This document shows, piece after piece, positions 46,501 to 53,694 of a stretch of 64,000 nucleotides of DNA. Every line of letters begins with the position of its first letter. Position 1 is the stretch's first letter. Location: positions 21,153,127 through 21,217,126 of the forward strand of contig NC_088297.1 of assembly GCF_032854445.1 (NCBI RefSeq), read 5' to 3'. The notes below the pieces were generated by a model. The model worked only from the letters and a program-made list of their open reading frames with translations, did not search any database and had not been told where the DNA came from. The position numbers and the translations under genes are program-made. Source of the stretch: Liolophura sinensis. Taxonomy: Eukaryota; Mollusca; Polyplacophora; Chitonida; Chitonidae.

Positions 46501-48448
46501 CAACTTCCAGTACCAAAAGATAAGCATAACTATAGTCATGTGTCAAAACGTCAACTTCCAGTAGCAAAGGATAAACATAGTTATAGTCGTGTGTCTAAAT
46601 GTCTACTTCCAGTAGCAAAGGATAAGCATTGTTAGTCATGTGTCTAAACATCAACTTCCAGTACCAAAAGATAAGCATAGTTATAGTCCTGTGTCAAAAT
46701 GTCAACTTCCAGTAGCAAAGGATAAGCATTGTTAGTCATGTGTCTAAACATCAACTTCCAGTACCAAAAGATAAGCATAGTTATAGTCCTGTGTCAAAAT
46801 GGCAACTTCCAGTACCAAAAGATAAGCATAGCTATAGTCATGTGTCAAAACATCAACTTCCAGTAGCAAAAGATAAGCATAGTTATAGTCATGTGTCAAA
46901 ACGTCAACTTCCAGTACCAAAAGATAAGCATAGTTATAGTCCTGTGTCAAAATGTCAACTTCCAGTACCAAGAGAGTCATGTTACTAGGCTTTCAGTTTA
47001 AGTGAGTAATGGCTTTGTGGAATTGGCAGAACACAAGACTGGCCAGTCAGCCTCATAAGACCATAAATCACTTATTGTCACCAAACTAAGCACACTTAAA
47101 CAATGAGAGCAATTGAAGTCTTCTCCTGCTCTTCATAAGCATATTGGCATTTTCCAAGTATATTCCAAGTTGCTCTATTATGTTATCTGCCTTTTGAATA
47201 AAGACCTGTTGAGCATGAACCCAATTGACCTCTTAGCTTGGGGGTCACGCTGTGCTTCAGCTGCTCTTCTGCATGTTCTGTGGTTAAAGTAACAGGCAAA
47301 GTTTGGTGGTCAGTTGCTTTCAATGGCAAACAAAATCTGCAACATTTCAAAGCAACATTTTTTACCTGACATTCCGAGTTTCTCCATTGTTTTTGCAACA
47401 AGTTGCTGTGAATGGGAATATTATCTTCATCGTAAGAGTTCCAATGAAGCACATATTTAATGTAGTTAGTATACTGCTGCTAGGTTAAAGCGTACATGTA
47501 GGTCATCAGGTGAAAATTAGCTCCAGACTTTTGCCCTTTAGCCGATTTCAAACATTTTTGACAAAAGTATAGATCTTATTGTCCTAGCTGTTTTTGCACA
47601 TAAACATTTTTTTGCAAAACGGTTTGCCACAAAAAATGAATTGAAACTTGGTATGTGGTGTCATTATTACAAGTTACAGATCAAGTTTTTTGTGATCTTG
47701 TTCCTTTTCAACAAAATTACACATATAGATGCTTTGCCCTGTCATGGAGGCTGATAGTTTTCCAAACTTTTTTGTAAACAATTGGTTATTCTGATTTTAA
47801 CTTAACACAATTAAGGCTCCACCGAGACAAGTTTGGTGACAGGCCAAGTTCCAAAATGTCCATTTTCCAAAAAAAAATAATTACAGGTTTTGCTCTGATG
47901 TGCATTTTGACATTGCTATTATTCTTACATCTAAAAGCCAATAGAGGAGATGTATCGTTGTTGTAATACTTTTTATTTAATAATCATGTAGACAAGCAAA
48001 GAAAAAAATGTTAACAGAAATATCAGTTCTGCTGTTAATGTATATGCATTTAAAGTTATGCACATTTATGATTTTATTTTGTTTAGCTGAAATATGAATA
48101 CCATGAAGATCATAAAAACAGAAGTTTGTTGTTTTTGTTGTTTTTTTTTTTTTTTTTAATTATCTTTTTTTTGGCTTATCACTGTTTCAGGTTGAAGGAA
48201 GTGGAAAACAGAGTGTGTATAAGTTTTTGAATGTCTTGAAAGGATTGCGAAGTTGGGAAATCTGCAATCCTGACGTAAGTGCTGCTATTGAGTTCTGTCG
48301 TCGCAACGTTGTCGAAATGACAGTTTCAGAGTTTGAAGAATGGTTCCAGCAAACTTTCCCTACTATTGAAAGACCTCAGACTGCACCTCCAGTACTGAAG
48401 AATGGCCGCAAGGGAGCTAACTTCTCCAGTGGTCTTGCCAAGGCATGA
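24074..48448 (+). CDS. CCDC60: CCDC60-like protein (DUF4698 family), 17 coding exons
   Basis: Joining 17 exons at GT/AG sites gives 2301 nt: 766 residues plus TGA. All junction phases agree. Residues 1-94 are basic with the block VQARSLKVFNPTIPSRND and HGIGDPFY. Residues 147-170 hold LGHGLFDLIKQQ. Residues 171-250 are acidic/serine-rich (SSDDDTESSDEE; DTDRADTDDEG). Residues 298-367 carry the hydrophobic LFRQLCVLFWILESM block. Residues about 368-550 are low complexity, Ser/Arg rich, and probably disordered. Residues 549-766 form a helical C-terminal region with LDSLPPSLKAEWNFEKIL and KFLNVLKGLRSWEICNPD. I see no signal peptide or membrane segment. The conserved blocks and layout match my memory of CCDC60, which is about 550 residues in vertebrates; this one is longer through the disordered middle. 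The molecular role of the family is unknown. The family name is recalled, not searched. Confidence 0.7.
24789..24872 (+). CDS. CCDC60: CCDC60-like exon 2 (residues 95-122)
   Basis: Acceptor TTTTGTAG, donor GTAAGT, phase 0 to 0. Encodes a polar linker (SKDLSNRSDAGHDG ... YSQRKTK). Confidence 0.8.
24983..25250 (+). repeat. tRNA-derived SINE in intron 2
   Basis: Degenerate head (GGGGCCACGGTGTCGGAG), intact tail. Flanked by TAAATGGTAT at about 24968-24977 and 25250-25259, a likely 10-bp target-site duplication. Confidence 0.9.
25678..25922. repeat. 29-bp minisatellite in intron 2
   Basis: About eight copies of GGACTAAATTACAGGTGTC plus ATTTTTA, ending about 65 bp before exon 3. Confidence 0.9.
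25989..26062 (+). CDS. CCDC60: CCDC60-like exon 3 (residues 123-147)
   Basis: Acceptor TTCTTAG, donor GTAAGA, ends in phase 2. Encodes IATKFVLRRDRQGLNTLKKE. Its last 41 bp and the donor are repeated three more times downstream (80-bp period to about 26340). Confidence 0.85.
26021..26340 (+). repeat. 80-bp tandem duplication (x4) of the exon 3 / intron 3 boundary
   Basis: Units start at 26021, 26101, 26181 and 26261 with only a few substitutions. Each contains the last 41 bp of exon 3, the donor GTAAGAT (GTAAAAT in the last) and 38 bp of intron. Units 2-4 start just after GATGTAG, which supplies an AG. Including an extra 41-bp copy would shift the frame. Confidence 0.95.
26878..27100 (+). repeat. 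tRNA-derived SINE in intron 3 (5' truncated)
   Basis: Begins inside the head (CGCAATGACTCAAGAGCC) and ends AATTAAATAAATAG. Confidence 0.85.
28251..28510 (+). repeat. tRNA-derived SINE in intron 3
   Basis: Full-length copy with GGGGCCTCCGTAGCTGAGTGG head. It ends about 30 bp before exon 4, so its tail abuts that exon's acceptor. Confidence 0.9.
28541..28610 (+). CDS. CCDC60: CCDC60-like exon 4 (residues 147-170)
   Basis: Acceptor GTATTTTCAG, donor GTAAGG, phase 2 to 0. Encodes TLVRNVKLGHGLFDLIKQQ. The A that completes the Arg codon fits only the first exon-3 copy's CG end or an equal copy. Confidence 0.85.
29130..29363 (+). mobile_element. ~220-bp MITE, copy A (intron 4)
   Basis: Shares the interior (TTCTGTGTAGACTGATAAAA, CCAATGTAGTTTTGT-like, CATTGAAAGTTGC) with four other copies. 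The terminal inverted repeat is degraded here; the end GGAAATAGGGTA survives. Confidence 0.75.
29440..29576 (+). CDS. CCDC60: CCDC60-like exon 5 (residues 171-216)
   Basis: Acceptor TCGGATGCAG (weak pyrimidine tract), donor GTAAGT, phase 0 to 2. Charged helix (RAQAEADRKRKEEAARTDW) followed by an acidic serine cluster that looks like casein-kinase-type sites. Confidence 0.85.
30143..30250 (+). CDS. CCDC60: CCDC60-like exon 6 (residues 216-252)
   Basis: Acceptor TTTCTCACAAG. Encodes MSDTDRADTDDEGFDQSHAL, an acidic segment. Two donors keep the frame: GTGTGT after 30250 (used here) and GTTATG after 30268, which would add six residues. The choice is uncertain. Confidence 0.7.
30988..31209 (+). 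mobile_element. ~220-bp MITE, copy B (intron 6)
   Basis: Ends TACTGTAATTCTTCAACATTTT and AAGGTTGAGGAATTAAGGTA are imperfect inverted repeats. No ORF. Confidence 0.8.
31450..31665 (-). mobile_element. ~220-bp MITE, copy C (intron 6, reversed)
   Basis: Starts TACCCTAATTCCTCGACCTTTT and ends AAAGGTTGAAGAATTACAGTA. It lies 240 bp from copy B in the opposite orientation, so the intron can fold back. Confidence 0.8.
31841..31978 (+). CDS. CCDC60: CCDC60-like exon 7 (residues 252-298)
   Basis: Acceptor TAATTACCAG, donor GTAAGG, phase 2 to 2. Encodes ENPDCSVITQSRPVSTRKKK and QHNSLVEANDLQFC. Confidence 0.85.
32724..32800 (+). repeat. GTGAGTGAGTG-type SINE fragment in intron 7
   Basis: GAGTGAGTGAGTGCTTGGGGTTTAACATC, then AACAATTTTTCAGTCATATGACGACC. 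Only the 5' part of the element is present. Confidence 0.65.
32928..33060 (+). repeat. tRNA-derived SINE 3' half in intron 7
   Basis: From CCTGAACTTGTGAATGGTCATGGG to CACCAATCAGATAAATGA; diverged. Confidence 0.75.
33270..33374 (+). CDS. CCDC60: CCDC60-like exon 8 (residues 298-333)
   Basis: Acceptor TTTCCTTACAG, donor GTGAGT, phase 2 to 2. Encodes the hydrophobic helical block ALFRQLCVLFWILESMNME and SQSWNLV, one of the most conserved-looking parts of the protein. A 104-bp triplication begins about 110 bp after the donor. Confidence 0.85.
33486..33797. repeat. 104-bp tandem triplication in intron 8
   Basis: Three nearly identical units starting GACAATCAACAGAACAAC at 33486, 33590 and 33694. 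Confidence 0.95.
34060..34310. repeat. 62-bp tandem repeat (x4) in intron 8
   Basis: CTTTGTGGCCATATTGGG recurs at about 34070, 34131, 34193 and 34255. Each junction carries ATATGGCC..GGCCATAT, a short hairpin. Confidence 0.95.
34715..34817 (+). CDS. CCDC60: CCDC60-like exon 9 (residues 333-367)
   Basis: Acceptor TTCTTTGCAG, donor GTATGT, phase 2 to 0. Encodes HIGGTKTHPRKAQERRLAE and KWDNFVNKDPSVHR, which continues the exon 8 block. Confidence 0.85.
35973..36201 (+). CDS. CCDC60: CCDC60-like exon 10 (residues 368-444)
   Basis: Donor GTGAGT; ends in phase 1. Encodes a Ser/Arg-rich, probably disordered segment (RASASRSRLTPRRM; SIFSTASVSSV). The acceptor is ambiguous: GTGTCAAAAG gives 35973, while GGAGTTAAG would start at 35982 in the same frame, three residues shorter. 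Confidence 0.75.
36410..36556 (-). repeat. tRNA-derived SINE 3' half, reversed, in intron 10
   Basis: Reads GGTGTTTCATGCCGTCCTC to AGGTTACTGGCAGACTTTC, the complement of the SINE tail half. Paired with a forward copy 60 bp away. Confidence 0.8.
36618..36735 (+). repeat. tRNA-derived SINE 3' half, forward, in intron 10
   Basis: GTGGGAAGGTCTACCAGCAACC to GTATAAGTGAAATATATAT. It lacks the final tail. It forms an inverted pair with 36410-36556. Confidence 0.8.
36952..37102 (+). CDS. CCDC60: CCDC60-like exon 11 (residues 444-494)
   Basis: Acceptor TTATTACAG, donor GTAATA, phase 1 to 2. Encodes IFKFLDEYYASLDRDRAQ followed by a Gly/Ser/Glu-rich linker. Confidence 0.8.
37163..37379. mobile_element. 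~220-bp MITE, copy D (intron 11, diverged interior)
   Basis: Ends TACCTTAATTCTTCAACATTTTC and TCGAAAAGGCTGAAGATTTAT match the family's inverted ends. The interior differs from copies A, B, C and E, so it may be a related subfamily. Confidence 0.6.
37792..37840 (+). CDS. CCDC60: CCDC60-like exon 12 (residues 494-510), microexon-sized
   Basis: Only 49 bp: acceptor TTTTTTTGCAG, donor GTAAGT, phase 2 to 0. Encodes NDRRSKTPRASVVFSS. Strong splice signals and phase agreement with both neighbours support it despite the size. Confidence 0.8.
37895..38985. repeat. 38-bp minisatellite in intron 12 (~28 copies)
   Basis: Unit GTGTCAGTATACTGTGACTG plus GGTGGGACATCATGTCTG. Successive units at 38753 and 38791 are exactly 38 bp apart; the first part of the array is more variable. 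Confidence 0.9.
39121..39236 (+). CDS. CCDC60: CCDC60-like exon 13 (residues 511-549)
   Basis: Acceptor TTATCTTGAAG, donor GTAATG, phase 0 to 2. Encodes GRMDSVRRSQHENTVRSLDQ and a polar tail. The upstream intron holds the 38-bp tandem array. Confidence 0.8.
39605..39770 (+). repeat. tRNA-derived SINE 3' half in intron 13
   Basis: GCCAGCCGTATGTGGGGAGG to CAACCAAATAAAGTAAATAAAT. Confidence 0.85.
40125..40265 (+). CDS. CCDC60: CCDC60-like exon 14 (residues 549-596)
   Basis: Acceptor TTTGTTTACAG, donor GTGAGT, phase 2 to 2. Encodes TPAVLEFQASLPSNKLETLP and a charged helix MKEMFAEIKEDKASEINDTL that could start the coiled coil. Confidence 0.85.
40331..40551 (+). repeat. tRNA-derived SINE in intron 14 (internally deleted)
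   Basis: Head AGTGGCTGAAGTGGTTGGCA and tail GACACCAATCAAACAAAATAAAC are present. The CCCGGGCTCTGCCC section is missing. Confidence 0.8.
40721..40885 (+). CDS. CCDC60: CCDC60-like exon 15 (residues 596-651)
   Basis: Acceptor CATGTTTCAG, donor GTAGGT, phase 2 to 2. Encodes NRLKTCQNKFIALSMLAKKG and a Lys/Gln-rich segment (PKKKPPSQQQEQQLRKK). Confidence 0.85.
41240..41470 (-). repeat. tRNA-derived SINE, reversed, in intron 15
   Basis: Reads ATTTATTTAATTTATCTGATTGG to GGTTACAGAAGCCCCCC. It is diverged and lies directly beside the 108-bp array. Confidence 0.85.
41560..42235 (-). repeat. 108-bp tandem array in intron 15, open on the reverse strand
   Basis: About six units. The central four are almost identical (GATTTACCGATGTGATTTCTGG, GTACCTAATGCCACTACCTC). 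As 108 is a multiple of 3, a 217-codon reverse frame (41530-42183) runs through it, encoding 36-residue repeats with RNHIGKSTPQH and GKCSKSATGEVVALG. I see no promoter, splice sites or family match, so I do not call a gene. Confidence 0.9.
42785..43050 (+). repeat. tRNA-derived SINE, full length with 13-bp TSD, in intron 15
   Basis: A box TGGCTCAGTTGG at 42796-42807 and B box GTTCAAGTCC at 42866-42875 show the tRNA-derived pol III promoter. TTTAAGACATACA flanks it at 42772-42784 and 43051-43063, a perfect duplication marking a recent insertion. Confidence 0.95.
43271..43361 (+). CDS. CCDC60: CCDC60-like exon 16 (residues 651-681)
   Basis: Acceptor TTTATTGCAG, donor GTAAGT, phase 2 to 0. Encodes YLELLDSLPPSLKAEWNFE and ILDKLKKYGL. 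It is followed by a 4.8-kb intron holding two SINEs, a MITE and the 51-bp array. Confidence 0.85.
43502..43540. repeat. (TCTG)n microsatellite
   Basis: Run of about nine TGTC units with one CTCTG break. Confidence 0.9.
43610..43744 (+). repeat. tRNA-derived SINE fragment in intron 16
   Basis: GAGTCCAGCTCATGCAGGCTTC to CACCAGTCAAATAAATAAG, with the middle deleted. Confidence 0.8.
43836..44072 (+). repeat. tRNA-derived SINE in intron 16
   Basis: Head lost before AGCGCGTCGCAATGACGC; tail CACCAGTCAAATAAATAAG. Confidence 0.85.
44440..44650. repeat. Short tandem repeat (CACAGTGTCAAGCACTAAAG)
   Basis: About six variable units of roughly 30 bp built on CACAGTGTCAAGCAC and AAAGCACTTTTT. Confidence 0.8.
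44899..45120 (+). mobile_element. ~220-bp MITE, copy E (intron 16)
   Basis: Ends TACTGCAATCCTTTAACCTTTTCGC and AAAAGGTTGAGTAATTAGGGTA are inverted repeats of about 25 bp. The interior matches copies A-C. Confidence 0.85.
45275..46975. repeat. 51-bp minisatellite array in intron 16 (~33 copies)
   Basis: Unit AGTACCAAAAGATAAGCATAG plus CTATAGTCATGTGTCAAAATGTCAACTTTC. Most units are 51 bp, so the array stays open for 252 codons forward (45270-46028) and 243 codons in reverse (45259-45990), with 17-residue repeats KDKHSYSHVSKCQLPVP and THDYSYAYLLVLKVDIL. Later units carry deletions that break the frame. It lies inside an intron and I do not call a gene. Confidence 0.95.
46990..48185. other. End of intron 16, no recognisable feature
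   Basis: Unique-looking AT-rich DNA with a T-run (about 48141-48158) shortly before exon 17. No coding signal beyond exon 17's own acceptor. Confidence 0.5.
48191..48448 (+). CDS. CCDC60: CCDC60-like exon 17, terminal (residues 682-766)
   Basis: Acceptor CACTGTTTCAG; TGA at 48446-48448. Encodes QSVYKFLNVLKGLRSWEIC, NPDVSAAIEFCRRNVVEM and FEEWFQQTFPTIERPQTAPP, a conserved-looking C-terminal helical module with a short basic tail. Confidence 0.88.
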   Translation, partial: VEGSGKQSVYKFLNVLKGLRSWEICNPDVSAAIEFCRRNVVEMTVSEFEEWFQQTFPTIERPQTAPPVLKNGRKGANFSSGLAKA

Positions 48449-49660
48449 TTGAAGGGACAAAGTTTGTCATGGTAAAGTTATCCAGTGTGGAATGTCTCTG
48501 AACACAGGAGAAATCCATCAGTGAGAAAAGCAAGCAGGAGAAAACTGTGTGGGAAAAGCAATCTGAAAACTGGAGGTGAGAAACCCAAGTTGAAAAGTGA
48601 GAAACACATTCAGAAAACTGGTTGGTGGGTGGGGGGGGGGAGGTGAGAAAAGCAAACAGAACCTGAGTGAGAAAAACCATCAGAAACTGGGCGTGAGAAA
48701 AGCAAATGGAAAGCAGAGTGAGAAAAGCCTTTAGAACAATAGGTGAGAAGATCATAGGCATTCACTGTCATTGAGAAAAGCGAAGGGAAAACGTAGTTTG
48801 TGAAGAAGGAACGAAAATTGTCAGTGAGAAATCGAAGGGAAGACTTTTAGTGAACATATCAAGCAATGCCCAGTGTGGGCAAGCTAAAACTTTTGCAAAA
48901 TGGGTTATTAATTGCAAGACGGTCAGTGAACATATTGAAACAGTGTTGCAAGAAGGAGAGCAATTGGAAGAAAACCGACTGTTGCAAATAAAACTACTCT
49001 ACCTGTGTGAACAAGTGTTATGAAAGTGAGGAACTACCTGTGACAATTTTGTGACAAGTCATTGTTGCAATAATCTTCTGTTGTTGAAAAATTGTTGCAA
49101 CAATGACTAATTTTGAAATTACTGTTCCAAGAAGATTTACTTCTTATTCACGGAAAGTCGGACATAATTTTTGGTGTATCGTATATGGAATATTTGGTGT
49201 AGATTCCCTCTGGTGTCATGGTTACAAGCATTGCCTGGTTCAGTTTGTACAGTGTAATTATTGTCAGCCATATTGACTTGTTTTGTTTGATGATGATGAT
49301 TTGTGTGTCTGTTTTTGTTGACTTTGATCGTCGTAATTGAATGATTCGTTTGCGTGTTTGTGCTTGACATGTTGTTGTTGTTGAATTCAGCTTTTTTTGT
49401 TGATAAATTGAGATAACTTATCCTTGTTGACTCAAGTTGAGCTATTTCTGTTGACCAGTTCATATTCATGCGGATTAATCTGGAGATCATTAACCATCCA
49501 GTTTTAAAATGCTTTGTTCGTTTTGTCTTATTGTGTCATCGTTTTGTTTGTGTTGATTAGCTCGGCCATTTTCTGTCCAGTAAACTATACAGCGTCAAAG
49601 TTATTTGAAGGATTAAGACACGAAATACATGTTATTTGACGAAAAAAAGAATAAAACTGT
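48449..49660 (+). other. Probable 3' UTR of the CCDC60-like gene
   Basis: Starts after the TGA. AATAAA signals lie at 48987-48992 and 49650-49655, and a distant one at 53242-53247, so the UTR end cannot be fixed. A 117-codon reverse frame at 49137-49490 is Asn/Thr-rich low complexity and is not called. Confidence 0.5.
48505..48850 (+). repeat. Purine-rich degenerate repeat (GTGAGAAAAGCAAACAGAAA)
   Basis: About a dozen imperfect units of 25-35 bp built on GTGAGAAA(A)GC and CAGAAACTGG, immediately after the stop codon and so probably in the 3' UTR. Interrupted by a G-run at 48629-48640. Confidence 0.75.
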
Positions 49661-50029
49661 TGTTGAACAACACTGAAATTCATGAACATTAAAAACTGTG
49701 ATACAGTTAACATCGAAGAAGGCAAATGGAGGGTTTAACTACATTTTGTTATTTGTACATAACTACAATATATATATGATTGACTATTATTACATTTCAT
49801 ATTTAGTACATGAGAATAATTTACTATTATCCTCTTGATGTGTATATCTATTTATTGTAATATATAGAGAGAGATATGGAGCTAAAAGGGTAATTTTTTT
49901 TATATGACCATTGTATTAACATTTCACACACTTTGGTACCAAATCATTTTGTCAGCTAAGCTCCCGTCTATTTATTGCTATGGAAAACATCTACTTTGAT
50001 GATAACAACAATCTTTTCATGCAGACTAA

Positions 50030-50610
50030 TTATGGTTGTTTGGGACTGATATAACAGTTATATTAGTTGCATTTCTTATGGAAACTCTCAACATGTTTCT
50101 TGCAACTGAGACTATATTAGAAGGCTCGGTTGGTATTGTAAAAGCAATGCTGAAGGATCGCAGTATAATGATCCACTAGCATACCAGTGGTGTGCCTGTA
50201 GTGTGGTTGTAGTGTCTCTATTATCTGGGACTAGTATAACTGTTATATTCGTTCCATTTGTTATGAAAATTCTCAAAATTTATTTTACAACTGAGGCTAC
50301 TGTATCCCATGAACATGCATGTACAGTGGTGTGAATTAGTAGGCTTGGCTGGTACGATAACAGCCTCGCTAAATGATCGCCGTGTAGGAGCAACCAGCCT
50401 ACCAGTGGTCTGCCTGTGGTGTGGTTGTGGCATGGCTATTATGCACTCTCAAAATGTATACTACAACTGAACCTACAGTATCCCATGCACGTTTAATGGT
50501 GTGAATTAGTAGGCTTGGTTGGCACAGTAAAAACCACACTTAAAGATCTTTCCTGTAGTGAGCCACTAGCCTACCTGTGGTTTGCCTGTAGTGTGGATGT
50601 GGAATGATTG
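50030..50610. repeat. ~200-bp diverged tandem triplication
   Basis: Three related units share CAACTGAG(G)CTA, CTTGG(C/T)TGG, CACTAGC.TACC.GTGG and TGCCTGTAGTGTGG at about 50105-50215, 50285-50440 and 50460-50600. Confidence 0.75.
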
Positions 50611-50929
50611 TGTAACACTGGAAAACATCAAACAGATTGATTCCATGAAGCATTTTTGAAGTGAAGCCAAATTTTAATACATCTGTATTTCTCATGGTTT
50701 AGGGCTCATAAGGTTTTAACTGTGACATATTTGTTATATGTATTTGTTATATGTAGTAAAATATATGTAACACTGTTTATACATTCCCAGTTCCTACACT
50801 TTTGAGTCCAAAAATGAGAATTTAAACAAATTCCAGATGTTGATTCAAGTCCAATCTGACTTTGGGGAATTGGACGGTCCACTCTCCATCCTCTGCTGAT
50901 GAATGTGAAATGGATGCTGGTAGTGGGCC

Positions 50930-51075
50930 AGTCCTGTGGTGATGGTGAGCTAGTCATGTGCTGGTGATGAGCTAGTCATGTGCTTGTGGTGGTGAGCTAG
51001 TCGTGTGCTTGTGGTGAGCTAGTCGTGTGCTGATGGTGGTGAGCTAGTTGTGTGCTTGTGGTGAGCTAGTGTCAT
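50930..51075. repeat. ~24-bp minisatellite (GGTGAGCTAGTCGTGTGCTT)
   Basis: Five to six units of variable length. Confidence 0.85.
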
Positions 51076-51764
51076 GCCAGTAAGGACCTTTAACCTGGAT
51101 GGTACTGTGAACCTGTAGGAGGTGGATGGGTGGGTGTTATGCTGATTTTGTTTCAATTAAGATTTTGACGACTATTATATATGAAGGTGCAGGTGGAGAC
51201 CTTAACTGTCTCAAGGACAGAGACAGTTTTTTACTTGGTGCCACATAACACTGTACTCAAGGAAAGTTGAAGTAATATAAGCTAGAACATTTCTTGTATT
51301 GCAGATGTCAAGTCAACCCCTACTAGTACATTTGTGAATTAAAAGTTTTATAGCAGCATTTTATTGGAAATCAGCAGTGGTTGTTGTGAGGCAGATTGCA
51401 TTCTCAGTATCTATTGCGATGTACTTTAATTTATTTTCATGACTGTACAATAGAATTAAGAAAATATATAAATTAAAAATTTCTGTGATAAAATTTCAAA
51501 TCATGGGAGTACTTGTACATATATATTTGCACCTTTCAATTTAATTATGAAAATTTTTGAAGTTATCTTCTCAGTTTATATGTGATAACATACGTATTAT
51601 GTATTTATTTTATAAAGCCTATTGAGCATGGTATCACATAATTAATACCTGTATTACAAATATAAGACAAGACCAAAAAGGATATTTTTGTGATATATGG
51701 ATTTTTAAGGAACAAAATTTTGTTATATAATTTAGCTTTTGTAATCTGAAAAAAAACTGTACAG

Positions 51765-53205
51765 GTAGGCTGTGAACTGTTAGATTTACCTCATGCAGTT
51801 TATTGACAGGCTGTGAAGTACTACTTGTGTATCATACAGTATATTGTTAGACTGCGAAGTACTACATGTGTATCGTGCAGTATATTGATAGGCTGTGAAG
51901 AATTACATGTTTGTCATGCAGTGTATTGATAGGCTGTGAAGTACTACATGTGTATCATGCAGCATATTGATAGGCTGTGAAGTACTACATGTGTATCGTG
52001 CAGTATATTGATAGGCTGCGAAGTACATGTGTATCATGCAGTATATTGATAGGCAGTGAAGTGCTACATGTGTATCGTGCAGTATATTGATAGGCTGTGA
52101 AGAATTACATGTTTGTCATGCAGTGTATTGATAGGCTGTGAAGTACTACATGTGTATCATGCAGCATATTGATAGGCTGTGAAGTACTACATGTGTATCG
52201 TGCAGTATATTGTTAGACTGCGAAGTATTACATGTGTATCATGCAGTATATTGATAGGCAGTGAAGTACTACATGTGTATCATGCAGTATATTGATAGGC
52301 TGTGAAGTACTACATCTGTATCGTACAGTATATTGATAGGCTGTGAAGTACTACATGTGTGTCATGCAGTATATTGATAGGCTGTGAAGTACTACATGTT
52401 TATCATGCAGTATATTGATAGGCTGTGAAGTACTACATGTGTATCGTACAGTATATTGATAGGCTGTGAAGTACTATGTGTATCATGCAGTATATTGATA
52501 GGCTGTGAAGTACTTCGTGTGTATCGTACAGTATATTGATAGGCTGTGAAGTACTACATGTGTATCGTGCAGTATATTGATAGGCTGTGAAGTACTACAT
52601 GTTTGTCATGCAGTATATTGATAGGCTGTGAAGTACATGTGTATCGTGCAGTATATTGAAGGCTGTGAAGTACTAAGTGTGTATCGTATAGTATATTGAT
52701 AGGCTGTGAAGTACTACATGTGTATCATGCAGTATATTGATAGGCTGTGAAGTACTACATGTGTATCATACAGTATATTGATAGGCTTTGAAGTACTACA
52801 TGTGTATCGTGCAGTATATTGATAGGCTGTGAAGTACATGTGTATCGTGCAGTATATTGAAGGCTGTGAAGTACTACGTGTGTATCGTACAGTATATTGA
52901 TAGGCTATGAAGTACTACCTGTGTATCATGCAGTATATTGATAGGCTGTGAAGTACTACATGTGTATCGTGCAGTATATTGAAAGGCTGTGAAGTACTAC
53001 ATGTGTATCGCACAGTATATTGATAGGCTGTGAAGTACTACGTGTGTATCGTACAGTATATTGATAGGCTGTGAAGCACTACCCCGGTACATGTGTATTG
53101 TGCAGTATACTGATAGGCTATGAAGTACTACATGTGTATTGTGCAGTATATTGATAGGCTGTGAAGTAGTACATTTCTATCATGGAGTATATTTTATGTA
53201 CAATA
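51765..53205. repeat. 41-bp minisatellite (~35 copies)
   Basis: Unit ATAGGCTGTGAAGTACTACA plus TGTGTATCGTGCAGTATATTG. Units beginning at about 51962 and 52003 are exactly 41 bp apart. Some units lose 4-6 bp around ACTACATG. The array ends just before an AATAAA at 53242. Confidence 0.95.
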
Positions 53206-53439
53206 CTGCCTGTTTCCTTACATGTTCTAAGTACACTGTGAAATAAATGCTGATATAAAGCGGTGTTGGTTGGTTGCTACAGAAATGTGCTGTCAGCTGC
53301 AGGTTACATTCTCGTGATCATACAGGTTGCATGGTTCAGAAATTCAGCTATGCGTCAATTTGTTATTGAGCAACTTGTGATGCTTAAATATGCAACTGAT
53401 ATTTTAATTCCACCCCCTGTAAATCTATGTTGTAAGTGA

Positions 53440-53645
53440 AAAAGGGCCCTCGCTGTCAGAATCGGCTAATGCTCCACTATTTGACGACGAACGAATCCTT
53501 AGAGTGCATGCAATGTGCCTCTTTGTTGCAGGAAGGATTTATATCGATCCTTTATCTAGTGCTACTTCACTGAGATGACTTTCAGGATTGACCCTGGATC
53601 TCCCGCCCCCGAAGCGAACGCTCTGCCAGCTGAGCCATGCAGTCA
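53440..53645 (+). repeat. GTGAGTGAGTG-type SINE, 3' part
   Basis: GACGACGAACGAATCCTTAGAG, TTGTTGCAGGAAGGATTTAT, CTTCACTGAGATGACTTTC and CCCGAAGCGAACGCTCTG are the successive blocks of this element, with an internal deletion between the last two. Confidence 0.65.
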
Positions 53646-53694
53646 AGAGGAGTGTTCGGTACCTACTGCATTGCAGGAATGGAAGGAATTCTGC

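Noticed and set aside
49137-49490. Reverse ORF of 117 codons in the 3' UTR
   Set aside because: Asn/Thr/His-rich low complexity from GTT-rich DNA; no family match.
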